Positions 32,245-44,612 are shown, numbered from the stretch's first letter. The stretch: 64,000 nucleotides of DNA from Halichoerus grypus (GCF_964656455.1 NC_135720.1:101010696-101074695); one strand, 5' to 3'. Program-made: numbers and translations. The notes: a model not told the origin generated them from the sequence alone.

Positions 32245-35200
32245 AATATATATGTATATTTATACTTCAGATTGGAATTTGAATGAAATATTTTTAAAAA
32301 TGTTTCATTCCACCTTTCTGTAGTTAAACCTTTGGGTATTGTCATTTACTTTCTATTATATGACTGCATATTGATTCTAGAGAGTCAAAAGGAGAATTAT
32401 GATTATTTTATAGTAGAGGTTTGGTTGATTATTTGGAAATTATGGAATTTTTATTTTATTTAATTGAAAATGTGAAAAAGGTAATGTCTCAGCTACAAAT
32501 AGTGATGAGTCATGTCTGATCATGTGCAGCCCAAGCTATAATAAAACAATAGGTAGCACTAAAATGTGGGCCCAGAATGAAATATCTATTAACCTAATTT
32601 TGAACATTAATAACTTGGCATTAAGTCTGATTTTTCAAGCCAGGGCAGCAAGCGTAAGTCATGTGGGATTTGAAGAGATTTGCTTTCTCTTTTCCTGGCA
32701 ACAGAAAGGTAAAAGACTCATAATTTTAGATCTAAACTCAAATGGCAGAATTATAAGAGCCTCTCAAACCAGTATTCTGTCTGTTCACTGGTTCAAATGA
32801 TAATTCTTATCAGTTTTTAGAAAGAACAATGCTTTACAATGAAGGAGTTGGAAGGCAGCATGCTCCTTTACTGGCTCCTTGCCAGCCACACACTTCAGCA
32901 GTGTATGGGGTTTGGTTTATTGTCTGTCTTTTTGTAGTACATCCTAAGAAAAAATAATTAAAATAGATCTAATGAGCACTTACTAGTGACTTCAGTGATA
33001 GCTCTTCATCAGGCTTGAGCTTAATTTATGTGAATTTCACACCATTCCAAATAGTGCTATAATAACTAAAGCGCTGAAGCAGTCTTTTCTCAAATACCAA
33101 CTTACTACTTCTCCCAGTTTCTCTCTTTTGCACCTTTGCCTAATGTTCTTTTCCCAAGGATGCACTTTGCAAAGTTTTTAAAAATTTCTTTATTTGAAAG
33201 CATTCATGAAATTTCTCAGATACATTCACTCATACTCAAGGCAGGAGTTCCCAGTGGTGTTTTTATGCCCACATGGTCACCTCATCAAGCCAGGCTATCT
33301 AACTGGTTATGCCAGGTAAAGATTATCAGTAAACAAACTGCCTCTGGTGGTCACCAGGGAGATGTCAGACTTTGAAGAACATATCATAAATCCTACTGCT
33401 CTTAGTTTGGCCAAGAGTCAAAGACAGACATTCAGGCTTTCCCAGCGTTGAAGTTAGATTTTTTTTTTTCCTGTTTTGCTCTATTTATCTTTTCCTATGT
33501 GTAAACTAACTTAACCTCTTGCTGCCTTCTTCCTTCCCTAGGAAACTTACTAATCACTAGTAGATACCTAGGTTACCCAAATAAAATTAAAAAAAAAAAA
33601 TTTGTCCTCCATCATCTCATAGTCTAGTGTCCCACTGTCTCAGGTTCTCATTTATGAGAGACAATGTATATTAAGAAATAGGAGGAAAGGGAGTCAGGAA
33701 GTTTCAGGTGCAAAGAGCTTTCTCAGGGGTAAAATGGATATTGTTGTCCTTGTCATGCTACTGATAAGGTTAAGCCTTAGACCTGTCCTTAGAAACCAGT
33801 CTTCATCTCAGACAGTGTAGCATATCCACAGAAATACTGAAAATCCCTGGTGATAAAATTTGTCCTCTATTAAGCCCACCATCATTGGGATGAAGGAGAT
33901 TGTAAATTAGTGCTTATCTTGCTCTTAACTTTCTGTAGCTATTTCAGATATTTCTTTAGATGACCTGAGTGAGTTTTTCTTAAAATCACTCAGGATAGCC
34001 ACCCTTCAGCAAGGGTAATTGATTTATTTATTTTCTGAATTGGAGGAAGAATTAATTTAGTGGATATAGCCTTGAGCAAAAGCAAATGTTGAGTTGACCT
34101 CATTCTCTGGCTACTTTCAGCATAACAGTGGGTAAGAAGAGTAAATAAAAAAAAAAAACCAGGAGTTTGTGTATGTTTAAGATATCAAAAAGAAAATTCT
34201 CCTTGTAGTAATTTTGGTATTAATCCCTTTTCTCTCAAGGAGTTACAGTCAACATATATAGGTTTATTTTATTTATCCACATTCATTCAACTGGTCCTGC
34301 CATTTTGATATTTCTAAAGCTCCAATTTCTTGTATATCCATTGTCTCCTTGGGATTCCCAGTTTAATCTTCTCATTCTGTTATCTGGAATCATCTCCTAG
34401 CAAGGTTTAACCTCTTAATCCACATATTTCACTTTACCAACAGAAATACAGTTTTAAAACACAGATGGAATTATTTTTATCCATTTCTCAAAAACCTTCC
34501 ATGGCTACTCAGTGTATAAATAAAGTGAAAACCTCTAAACACATATGTCCTTACCCTATTCCATTCAATTCACAAATAAATTTGAGCTACTCCTATGTGG
34601 CAGGCACAATGGTAAGCCTCCTTAATGTCCCTGTTCATTGTCTCTCCTAGATGTGGTTTCATTCTATCCCTGCTGTTCAGAGATGCATTGGTGGCCACAC
34701 ACTTCACCCCCTAGACAGACAGAACCAACACCTTCTCCCCAGTCCCTCACATTCTTTATTAGTTGTTTTGATATTTTAAACATTTCTTATATGTTTAGAC
34801 ATACATAAAAAAGAATAGGATAATAAAACTCCTCTCACAAATTCAACCTAATTATCAGTGATAGAAAAGTTTGCTTTATTTATACTCTCCATTCAATGTC
34901 ACCATCTCTATTGTTGAGTGTAAAAATTTTCTTGAGTTCTTTAGTAGGAATTATTTTCTAAGAGCAACTGTCCATTAACTACTTGATACCTTGAGGAGCA
35001 GGTGGTATAGTATAGGCAGGGTATATTCTTGATTCTTTGCCCCTATTTACCAGCTCTCAGAATAATAAGAAATTGATATGCTAGAAAAATTTCAAAATGA
35101 CCAATTTGTTTTCATTTTAAAATCATGGATCTTTAAGATATTTCATAAAAACAAGCCCTTTCTCTGAGCCGCTCGCCTTGCTTTCTATGAAAAAGAGAAT

Positions 35201-35521
35201 TAGGAGGCCGTGTCTGGATAAGGGGTAATCATTGCTAGTGGGTTCGGATACCATCCCTTTTCAGTGATCAAGATCAATGAATTTCTTTTTCCTATAAAGA
35301 ATTTACACTGGCATTTTTAAGGATACAGAGAGTCTGATGCATTATTTAAAATATTTTGTTTGCATCTATTTCTTGTCTATTAAACCTTGGTTCCATGTGC
35401 CATTAATGTAATTACCTTTTTGCCTCATCCTATAATGTATATATAATAGTTTCATTATGACAATACCCATGTTACCATTGAAAATACCAGTGTCATTATT
35501 GAACACTGTTCAAAGTTTACT
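32245..35521. other. Unassigned region
   Basis: There are A-runs at 33587-33600 and 34147-34159, and a possible weak L2 trace near 34480-34560 (CAAAAACCTTCCATGGCTAC). I see no exon, promoter or confident transposon. Confidence 0.45.
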
Positions 35522-35551
35522 AAAATAATGATAAGATCTGGGGCGCCTGGG

Positions 35552-35562
35552 TGGCTCAGTCG
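35552..35562 (+). promoter_or_regulatory. RNA polymerase III A box of the can-SINE
   Basis: TGGCTCAGTCG fits the TRGYNNARNNG A-box consensus at the expected place in the tRNA-derived head. Confidence 0.85.
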
Positions 35563-35605
35563 TTAAGCGTCTGCCTTCGGCTCAGGTCACGATCCCAGAG
35601 TCCTG

Positions 35606-35616
35606 GGATCGAGTCC
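35606..35616 (+). promoter_or_regulatory. RNA polymerase III B box of the can-SINE
   Basis: GGATCGAGTCC fits the GGWTCRANNCC B box, 54 bases downstream of the A box start. With the A box it forms the internal type 2 promoter of the SINE. Confidence 0.85.
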
Positions 35617-35784
35617 CACATCGGGCTCCCTGCTCCGCGGGAAGCTTGCTTCTCCCTCTGCCGCTCCCTGCCACTCTGCCTGCTTGTGATTCCTCTCTCT
35701 CTCTCTGTGTCAAATAAATAAATAAAATCTTTAAAAAAAAAAAAAAATTAAAAAAATAAAAAAATAAAATAATGATAAGATCTG

Positions 35785-38084
35785 ATAAGAATTTCAGTTT
35801 AGGAAAGGATGAGTGGTCCCTTAATGTTGAGAGATTTTGATGTAAGTTTTGTTTTGGTACATCTTTCAAATCACACTTTGCTGGAAGAAGCCTGTTTGGC
35901 TTTCAATTACCGTCTAATGTCAATCTTTTTTTTCCTGCAGTGAAAACAGACACTGTAACCTATAACGAACTCCAGTTTATTCTTAAATGATCTTTATTGG
36001 CTTCTTTGTATAATCATTTAGCTTAATTTGGTAAAATTACCTACACCTTGCAAAGTCCAAATACACAGTCCAGTAACTTTTATCTGATAGGAAAGGGGGG
36101 ATGTGATCCTGAAACCCAAAGTAAATGGCAAAATGTCTTCTCATTCCAAAGGCCTTGTTTAGTAACCTTTAGTTCTTCCCTTAGGAATGAGGCAGGTCAT
36201 GGAAAGAAATATAAAATATTTCCAGCTGTTGTCACATGTAATTTTAGGCCTCGCTCATTGGGTGCTTAACACAAGTACGCAGTCCCTAGGGAAAGAAGTC
36301 AGTATTAATAAAGTGACAAGCTCTGCTGTGCCAAGGGAAAGAGCACAGGGTGGGTGTGGGGGTGGACATACACACATTTTAATAAGATAAAAAGACTGAA
36401 ATCTGAACAATACAAATGATCACAATCCAAAACAACTGAACTAAAAATCTAACTCTACAGATGAAAAATCTAATTTATAAAAATATCTCCTGAAAATTCA
36501 AATAAGTTTCAAGGAATTCTAGAGGACATTCTGACACTACCAAGGACTATCAGGGAAAGAGCAAAGTTATTTATTTTCACCGGAAATAGCAAAGACAAAA
36601 AGAACTGGCTTCAAGAAATACCTTGGGACAGTCTGAGACCAGAACTAATTCTGGGTCCTTTCATAAATTAAAATGACATTAAGGGACAGTTTTTTTAAAC
36701 TGAGAAGTAAGCTTTAGTTTTTTTTCACAAAGAAGATCCTGTATAATTCCAGCACACAGCTGTGTAATTAACTACAGTTTATATGCAAAATCAGCTCTGC
36801 CCTTCCATTTTAATACTGAAAAACTAAATTGCTAATTAGACCAGAAACGTTTAGAAAGAGAATAGAAATGGAGACTGGGGATGCACACAGAAAGTAGGTA
36901 AAAGAAGACTTTAAAACATGAAGGAAGGTGACATAGAGGTTATCACTGCAGGAACATAAATTCCCTATCAAAAACCAAACCCAAGATGGGTTAGACAAAT
37001 AAAGAAAAAAAGAGAAAAACAACACATGGATAATCTCAACAAAGCTAGACAACAGTAAGCCCAAAAACTCCGTAATATGGACAAATGAGGTCAAATGACC
37101 ACCAAGAGCAAACCCCAAATAATCTCAGCTAACAAATGTACAGGTAAAGATAGAATTAGAAAAATCTCTACATTGATACCCTGAGAAGCAGTTGATTCTG
37201 GTAACAATCACCAGCAATGATATCACGAGCGAAAAGTTTGATGCAAAAATCTAAGTAGTCAGGCTGCCAACACCTGAATCCAACTTTCATGTTGGCCTCA
37301 GAGTCAAGGTAATTAATAATTCTGTGCCTTTTGACATGAATTAATTTGAAGCACATGGTACCTTCTATGGAGCAATCTTGTCAAAATCGAAACCTGAATT
37401 TAACTTCTAGAGATAATATCCATTCTTGGGGTATATGATGCCACAAGGAAGAAAACAGCTACGAGACAGTATACAAAATCATTGGTATTGCTGCTGTGAT
37501 GAGTGAAGTGGCAGGGGACAAAAGGAAGGTTAGATCTAAGTTTAAAGAGACTTTAGATATAGGTATAGATTTATAAACGAATGCACACTTTGGACTTTGT
37601 TGTAATACATATTTGAATAAATAAACTGAAAAGATGTTTATGAGGTGATGGAGGAAATCTGGCTTGAACTGGGTATTAGATGCTACCAAAAGATTATTGT
37701 TAATTGTATTAGTTGTGATTATGGCACTGTAATTATGTCAGGAAATATACATTTTTTTAGATGATTGCTAATATCCAAACCATACAAACAAATCTCAATC
37801 TAGGCACAACTCAACTATAAATCTAATTCCACAAATTAAAAAATCCTATTGGTAAAAATATTTCCTGAGAATCTGAATAATTACAGGTATGTTTTAGAAA
37901 TGTGGAAATGACATAGTGTTACATAGTGTCTACAATCTTATTTTATCAAAGGAAAATACAAAGGGAAGGAAAAGTGGCAAAATTTTGATAGGTTTTAAAT
38001 ATGGAGAATGTATATTTCACTAGTTCCCTAAATTTGTGCATTTTTGACATATCGTAATTTAAAAGATTAAAATAAAAGACAAAT
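35785..38084. other. Unassigned region with a diverged direct repeat
   Basis: I cannot name a family here. About 36425-36530 and 37795-37900 resemble each other. Three consecutive open frames lie on the minus strand (37689-37459, 37356-37168, 37118-36810; 76, 62 and 102 codons), with no domain I recognise. Confidence 0.4.
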
Positions 38085-38820
38085 ATCAGTTTTATTCAAT
38101 AAATATTAGGCAAAACCTTCATGCCAGATCTGGGGATTCAAAGCTGATTATTCAGGCATGGGTTGTGCAGACATGAAAAGACCAAAACCAGGTGAATACG
38201 ATATTATATAAAGCCATATGTGCCTTGAAGGATATAAACAGGATGCTGAAAGAGAGAACAATGGGTGGGACTATGTGAAACATGGCAGGCAAATGGGGCA
38301 GGATCAGCAGATCAGCACTCTCAGAGGATATTAGGCTGAGACCTAAATGTTTAGTCTTTATTTATATTTTACTTATTTGAGAGAGAGAGAGAACGAGCAT
38401 GGGGAGAAGGGCAGAAGGAGAGAGAGAAGCAGGCTCCCTGCTGAGCAGGAAGCCCCATGTGGGGCTCAATCCCAGGACCCCGGGATCATGACCTGAGCTG
38501 AAGGCAGACGCTTAACTGACTGAACCACCCAGGCGCCCCCCTCCCTTTTATTAATGAGAAAAAGTTTTCTAGTAGAATGACATTTATAAAATCTGTGTGT
38601 TGGGAAAGGGTTTGGTTGGGCAAATAATTGAAAGGCCACTACTGGTTTTAGAGCTGAGTAATGACCCAGATGAGGTGGAGGAAGGGAAAGGAGTCCATCT
38701 GAGTAGATCTCATAAGTCTAGGAAAAGGACAAATTTGTATTTTAGTTTATGTGCAATAGGGAGCTACAGAAGGGTCTTAAGAAAATGTCATTTCCCATTT
38801 TACATTTTAAGATCACCGTA
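38085..38820 (-). mobile_element. L2 LINE remnant, antisense, split by a can-SINE
   Basis: The first half (TTCAATAAATATTAGG at 38095, ATCTGGGGATTCAAAGC, then GGCTGAGACCTAAATG) and the second half (GAGGTGGAGGAAGGG, GTGCAATAGGGAGCTACAGA, TTACATTTTAAGATCACC) follow the order of antisense L2 3' sequence. The can-SINE at 38357-38539 separates them. Confidence 0.7.
38357..38539 (-). mobile_element. can-SINE, antisense
   Basis: It has TTTACTTATTTGAGAGAGAG, GAAGCAGGCTCCCTGCTGAG, CAGGACCCCGGGATCATGAC and ends with GAACCACCCAGGCGCCCC. It is inserted into an L2 remnant. Confidence 0.94.
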
Positions 38821-40189
38821 ACTGCTACATATAAAAAAATTTGGAAAATATAATGCATTTACTTGTTTGAATCAATTACACCATAGTTGGAGAGCCTCCC
38901 TCTGCCACACAGTAAGTACTGGGTTGAATGCTGAACTCAGTGTGTAAGTTTTTAAACATGTCTGTTCTCAACACAATATCACTGGCTGGAATAAAAAGAT
39001 CGTTTGATTTTGGACAATTTCTACTGTATTTGTTCCCTGACACAGAGGTACAGCTAGGTACAGCAAGTGCATGATTTTAGAAAATGGTTTATAAGTTACA
39101 TGAAAATTCTCGGGACGGCAGTTGAAAAAATGACAAATCAAAAAACAAAACAAAACTTATGTGATCCTATTATTATGCAGAACTAAATATGGATGCTTAA
39201 TTTTGTTATGGTCTGTGCTAAATGACACTAAAAGTAATAGGTCTACCTGTACCTTTTACTAATCAAAGTCTTTGATTTGCATTATTTTTAGTTCTTCATT
39301 TTCTATTTTTAAAACATTTTGAGACTCACATGCAGAATATAGCCAACAGAGATTTACCTGGTAAACAGCTGTTTTAGACATGTATGACTTATTTCTGACA
39401 TATGCTGTAGAAGCAATTGTGTTAGGATGGCGTCCATCACAGATAATGGCAAGCTAAAAATGGCACTATCATATTTCATTCTGATAATCATAAAAGCATA
39501 CACAGAAAACCCTAATATTTCAGCCCACAGGAGTAAAATCCTCCATTCACTTTTCAGAGCATAGATGTATTGAAACCAAAATAAAAGGGGCATTGCCCAA
39601 AACTAGTCATATTTATAATTTCACTTCACTAAGTCAAAATTAATTTCTAGTAAATCTCTGATTCTAGTTTCTGGATCAACATGATTATCATTGTCATTTA
39701 TCAAATGTGTTTTCTAAAACCCTAACATTATAGCATGCCTTTCTCTGCTTGATACGTTGTCAATAATTGAGTCAGTTCTGTGTTTTCATTCAATATGGAA
39801 ATGTACCTACCTAAGCCAACAGAAATTGCTTTGGCAATTAATTCAATTGAGAAGCTTCATCTTATAATTCTATTCTATACTTAAGCTTTTTGGTTCCTTT
39901 TTCATGGGAAGGAGCAAAAGCAGTGCTACCTGGAAAATGACCTTGATATATATCAGAGGAAGATTTTCTAATTTATAGAAATAAGCCAGAAAGTTCATGT
40001 GAATATCTGTCACAGACTACCTAGTCTTCGAATCTAATATATTCCTCTATTATTGGCACTTTTTTCATTAGAGAAAAAAATCATGGTAAGAAGGCATAGC
40101 CTTCTTAAAAGTCATGCCATAACCAAGTGTAGCCATCATCGGTCATGGTTAGTTTTTAGTAAAAATGGAATATTTGAACAAAAACAAGG
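38821..40189. other. Unassigned sequence
   Basis: I recognise no gene or transposon. Confidence 0.45.
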
Positions 40190-40560
40190 AGAATGTGCTG
40201 GGGACCTAGAAATATTGGGGAGAGTGTTCCAGGCAGAGGTTAAAGTCATCTACTTCTCTTCATGATGAAGGTTCAAATTTAAGGGGCCCAGTGAGGGGCA
40301 GGGCAGGATATGTTGCAGAAAGGCTAAAACAGAGAGGAGATCAGAGAGTAACAGCAAGTCAGATCAGGTACGACATTATAGATAATGACAAACATCCTGG
40401 CTTTTTCTCTGAGAACATAGGGAGGCACAAAAGGGTTATGAGCAAAAGAATGGCATAACCAGATTTAGGTTTTAAACACTCCATCTTTTGTAGTGAGAAT
40501 AGACTGCAGGATAAAGATGGAAACAGGGAGACCAGCAGTGATGTAGATGAGAGATGTAAA
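40190..40560 (-). mobile_element. L2 LINE remnant, antisense
   Basis: GAGAGTGTTCCAGGCAGAGG, GAGGAGATCAGAGAGTAAC, CCTGGCTTTTTCTCTGAG, GGGTTATGAGCAAAAGAATG and TGAGAATAGACTGCAGG appear in the order expected for antisense L2. They correspond to the reverse complement of the sense L2 at 18025-18600. Confidence 0.8.
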
Positions 40561-41154
40561 AGGGGATATAGTTATGAAGTTGAAAAGTGATCAGACTGTA
40601 GAAGAATTTAGCAGCACCCCTTATGATATCTTTGTGGACAAACCAAATAGATGTGGTTGGAATGGTAGGTAAAATTACATGATTAACAGTAAGTATAAAT
40701 AAATGAACTTCTTGCTAAATAAATGTTATCCTGATTGAATGGCTCTTATCCCAGGGTTCTGATTTTGAACTTGAATTATTATGCTGTTTCATTAATGACA
40801 TATAACAACATTGAAGATATATTGCAAAATTCACAGATAAAAAAAACTTGGGGACAAATACACTAATACATTGGATGAATACCAGATATGTTTTCACAAG
40901 CTTAAAATTATAGCCCTATAGTTAAATAAAGGAACTGGAAATCAAGAAAACAAATCTCTCTAAATAAAATAGCAACTTGAGTAAATAGACCTAGGTATTT
41001 CATTTAACTTTAAACATACTATCAGTTAAAGTATAACACCTTAAAAACTGAACATAAACTTAGACCACATCAATTATAAAAAGTATATTAGCTGAAAGAA
41101 ATAATAGGACAGTGTCTCAAACAAAGGAAAACCTATTCTACCATGTTGAAGACA
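40561..41154. other. Unassigned sequence
   Basis: AT-rich, nothing recognised. Confidence 0.45.
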
Positions 41155-41370
41155 CTTACTGGGAATTAACCTGAGTGCTTTACATAAACCAATCAACCAA
41201 TCTAATCCTAATAACCTTCTTATGATGTAGTTATTATTATCTTCAATGTCATTTTATAAATGAGCAAATTGTGGCCTGGAGAGGATAACTTTCATATTGC
41301 TACACAACTAGTAATTGATTGAGCTGGGATTTGTTTCCAAACAGTCTGGCTCAAAACTCAGCCTTAACTA
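41155..41370 (-). mobile_element. MIR SINE remnant, antisense
   Basis: GAGTGCTTTACATAAACCAA, AATCCTAATAACCTTCTTATG, CATTTTATAAATGAGCAAATTG, CTACACAACTAGTAATTGA and ACAGTCTGGCTC match antisense MIR in order and spacing. Confidence 0.8.
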
Positions 41371-42702
41371 AGATCCTATAATACATGTTTTTGGACATTC
41401 TTATTTGAACATTAAGTCATCAGCAAGATACCTGCTAAGTATATATTTTTATTTATTTTCAAGTGAATCAATGTAATAGAGAATGAAGAAACTTCATCAT
41501 AGGTACTTATAAGGCTACATTTGAGAAATTGTTCTGTTCATGTTGTATCTTAAAAGGATTATCGGGATAGTCATTTCTGATGAGGGACTATGGGTACCCA
41601 GAATCTTCTACATTTATGTTTATTAGTCTGATAAAATAAGATCGAATACAGGGAAATCAAAGAAGGCCATCTGTGAGTTATGATGGCAAACTTACTGAGA
41701 TTTTGAGCTATTCAATGACTGAACTTAAAAGTCCAATCTGATGTATGTGGGCTGAGTCTGGAAGGCAGATTGGGTCTAGGGAGCTAGTGGTGGGGAGAGA
41801 AAGAAAAGCCAGAAAAGGGCACTCCTGTGGTGCAGAAATTGTGTCCTCTGGTGTACAAGAAGAGCAGAATATGGTGAGAAAGAGTTTCAGCAGCTCAAAT
41901 TAATGTGAATAGGACACAGGGAAACTTAGGCTGTGATTGTCAATCATAGCCAGCCAAGCAGATCTCTTCTAATAAGAGCGGCATAGCAGGGAGACTCTCC
42001 CAGCCATCACAATACCTGGAAGGAGAAGGCTGGCAACACTTTGGTTTGATTCAGTATCTCAATCTAGGCCTTCACTGTGGGTTTCATAAAAACCTTCTAC
42101 ATACTCCACAAAAAGATGAGGGCTAAGCTGAATAATGGGAACTTACTTTCACACCAATGCAGACAGATTAACCTAGAAACAATTTCAGAATCAGAAGTTA
42201 AAACTATGAGGTCAGAATAAAAGGACCGGATAAAGTGTAAGTGAAAATCAGGAAATTAAGGAGAACAAAAGCCATCATGGGAGTGGAATGAAGGGGGACA
42301 ATTAAATATCTGAGTTTTCAGACACTGAGCATTCAACCAGGTGGTGGTGTTTTAATCAGAGGAGGTTATCACAATGATTGCCTGGATCAAGATGGGAACA
42401 GAAAAGCTCTGAAACACAGAATTTACAACCAAGTGGGTCTTTACCCACAGGGATCTTAGACTAGATGTAGAAATATCTATACACATGTTAAAAGAGTTGC
42501 ATCCACCAAGAGATTCAGGATTAATTCAGGATTAACCAGAAACAATTTCTACCAAGTCTGGGAGAAAACACATGTTCAATAAGTAGGAATTGATACTTAA
42601 ATGTTATTGAGTGAAGTGTCTTGCTGTGTGAAAGTTATTTTTTTAAAAACTTTCTCTTTTAATATATGATGTAAAATAATTATAGTAAAATACTGAGTTT
42701 TA
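41371..42702. other. Unassigned sequence
   Basis: I see no gene or clear repeat. A short duplication of ATTCAGGATTA occurs near 42514-42534. Confidence 0.45.
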
Positions 42703-43206
42703 ATAGTCTCCAACTTACAATGGTTCGACTTATGATTGTTTGAATTTACAACTGTGAGAAAGCAATATGCATTCAGTAGAAACTGTTTCAAATTTTGAAT
42801 TTTGATCTTTTTCTGGGACAATGATATGCAATATAGTTATTCAATCAGGATGATGGGCAGGGACAGTGAGCACAGCTCCCAGTCAGCTACAGGATCAGGA
42901 GAGTATATAACTGATACACTTCTAGCCTTTCTGTGCCCATATAACCATTCTGTTTCTCACTTCTAGCACACTATTCAATATATTACATGAGATTCAGTAC
43001 TTTATTATAAAATAGGCTATGCGTTACATGATTTTGCCCAACTGTAGGCTAATGTAAGTGTTCTGAGTGTGTTTAAGATAGGCTAGACGAAGCTATGATG
43101 TTCAATAGGTTAGGTGTATTAAATGAATTTTCAACTTATGATATTTTCAACTTACAGTGGGATTATTGGTATGTGAACCCCATCAAAAGTCAAGGAATAT
43201 CTCTAG
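42703..43206 (+). mobile_element. Non-autonomous DNA transposon with terminal inverted repeats (Tc1/mariner-like)
   Basis: The left end TCTCCAACTTACAATGGTTC and the right end, whose reverse complement begins GATATTCCTTGACTTTTGATGGGGTT, are inverted copies of a CTTACGATGGGGTT-like terminus. Internal subrepeats CAACTTATGATATTTTCAAC (43132-43151) and AACTGTAGGCTAATGTAAGT (43040-43059) are also typical of this ancient medium-reiterated family, which I believe to be Tigger-like. It is about 500 bp, with no transposase frame, so it would have been moved in trans. Confidence 0.7.
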
Positions 43207-43257
43207 TTATATGTGCATTTTCTAATATGGAAATGGAAAACTAAACAATTAGTATAG

Positions 43258-43297
43258 TTTCTCACCATTTTAGGAAATTTCTCACCATTTTAGGAAA
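43258..43297. repeat. Perfect 20-bp tandem duplication
   Basis: TTTCTCACCATTTTAGGAAA occurs twice back to back (43258-43277 and 43278-43297) without a mismatch. Confidence 0.97.
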
Positions 43298-43592
43298 ACC
43301 TCCTTCCTAGATCCATATGGTTATGGGGACACCATATAATTATATTATTACTGAGCTAAAGCATATGATAAAAAGTAAAGAAGACTCCTGAATTCTGATC
43401 TTGAATCACAATGCACAAAATAAGTTATAAAAGACAAAGAGACAAAATTATAATTGCTGGTTAACAATGTTTTTATATAGATACATCTCTGTTCTCTTTT
43501 TGCTTATAGTGCTGCAGTTAGGAATTTATTACAACTAAATGCTTAAATTATAATTTGGATAATAGAATAGAATTTTTAGGACTACTGTTGTG

Positions 43593-43675
43593 ATATATAT
43601 ATATACACACACATATATAAAGAAATATATATACATATATAAATACATATATATCCATATATACTCATATATGTC
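43593..43675. repeat. (TA)n/(CA)n-rich microsatellite
   Basis: Alternating TATATA, CACACA and ATACATATA units form an impure dinucleotide tract. Confidence 0.9.
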
Positions 43676-44397
43676 TCCAGTATTTTTGCTATAAGTAAAA
43701 TAGTTAACTTTCTAATTTTTTAATGTTAGAATAGTGGAATGACTGATAAAGGATTTAAAATATATGACTAAGAGCTCACAAATTTATGAATATGAAGTTT
43801 TACTCCTTTAAAGGCATTCCATGCCCAAATTAAAACATTCAATGTGGTGTCAGAAAAGAAACTGACATAGGCCATTAATTACAGGTAATTAAACAAATAG
43901 CATAAGCATTTGTCATTGAGTCCAAAGACTTATGTTAGAGAAACAGTTCTAACTCAATCACCATAGCCGGAGCCTTGGAATGACACCTCTACAGCAAGTG
44001 TAATCATTTTGAAGAAATATGGTTGCCATTTAGATGATGTCTTTGCACTAGGGAGTCACATATTAAGGATTGGGGATGGGGAGAAGGTATGCTAGTTTCT
44101 AGTGAAATACCATTCTATAGCTTTATCATTATTTCTTCCTGTTCTGAGAAAAAAACTGCATTTTTCAGCTAGGCAGCAAAAAACTCTGGGAAACAGTCAA
44201 TCTATATCCACATAGAAGTCTGTAGAACTGTCAGTCCCAATCAAGAGATGAGTCCAGCAGACAGAGGCAAGGCTCTCTGAGTTCCTTGATGCATGCATAT
44301 ATGCCACATGAGAACAAGTGGCTGGAGTCATCATAGGAGTCAACAAAGTTGCATTTGATAAATTTATAAATTAGGATCAAGGAATAAAAGAATCATC
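43676..44397. other. Unassigned sequence
   Basis: No recognisable gene or repeat. Confidence 0.45.
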
Positions 44398-44612
44398 GGG
44401 GCACCTGTGTGGCTTAGTCAGTTGTGTCTGACTCTTGATTTCACCTCAGGTCATGATCTTGGGGTCCTGAGATCAAGCCCCATGTCGGGTTCCCTGCTGG
44501 GCTCCTTGCTAAGCGTGGAGCCTGCTTGGGATTCTCTCTCCCTCTGCCCCTCCTCTCCCTGCTTGCACTTGTGCTCTTTCTCTCAAAACAACAACAACAA
44601 CAACAACAAAAG
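44398..44612 (+). mobile_element. can-SINE, sense, diverged, with (CAA)n tail
   Basis: It has GGGGCACCTGTGTGGCTTAG, CACCTCAGGTCATGATCTTG, GGGTCCTGAGATCAAGCCCC and CCCTGCTTGCACTTGTGCTC, followed by a (CAA)n tail at 44585-44610 in place of plain poly-A. Body substitutions mark an older copy. The 74-codon frame through it is not a gene. Confidence 0.92.

Larger units (their letters stand above)
35541..35765 (+). mobile_element. Best-preserved can-SINE, exact 19-bp TSD
   Basis: This is the best-preserved SINE in the window. The tRNA-like head GGGCGCCTGGGTGGCTCAG keeps A and B boxes. The body runs through CTGCCTTCGGCTCAGGTCAC, TCGGGCTCCCTGCTCCGCGG and CTTCTCCCTCTGCC, then a (TC)n stretch, CAAATAAATAAATAAAATC and an A-rich tail. 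AAAATAATGATAAGATCTG flanks it exactly (35522-35540 and 35766-35784). The perfect 19-bp duplication and retained CpGs suggest the youngest insertion here. The 95-codon minus frame across it (35582-35869) is an artefact. Confidence 0.97.

Noticed and set aside
35541..35620. A tRNA gene, suggested by A and B boxes
   Set aside because: The boxes belong to the tRNA-derived head of a can-SINE. No cloverleaf with acceptor pairing, and the A-tail and TSD show a SINE.
36810..37118. A multi-pass membrane protein gene from the hydrophobic 102-codon frame
   Set aside because: The plus strand is A-rich here, which automatically gives Phe/Leu-rich minus frames. No start context, splice sites or homology visible.
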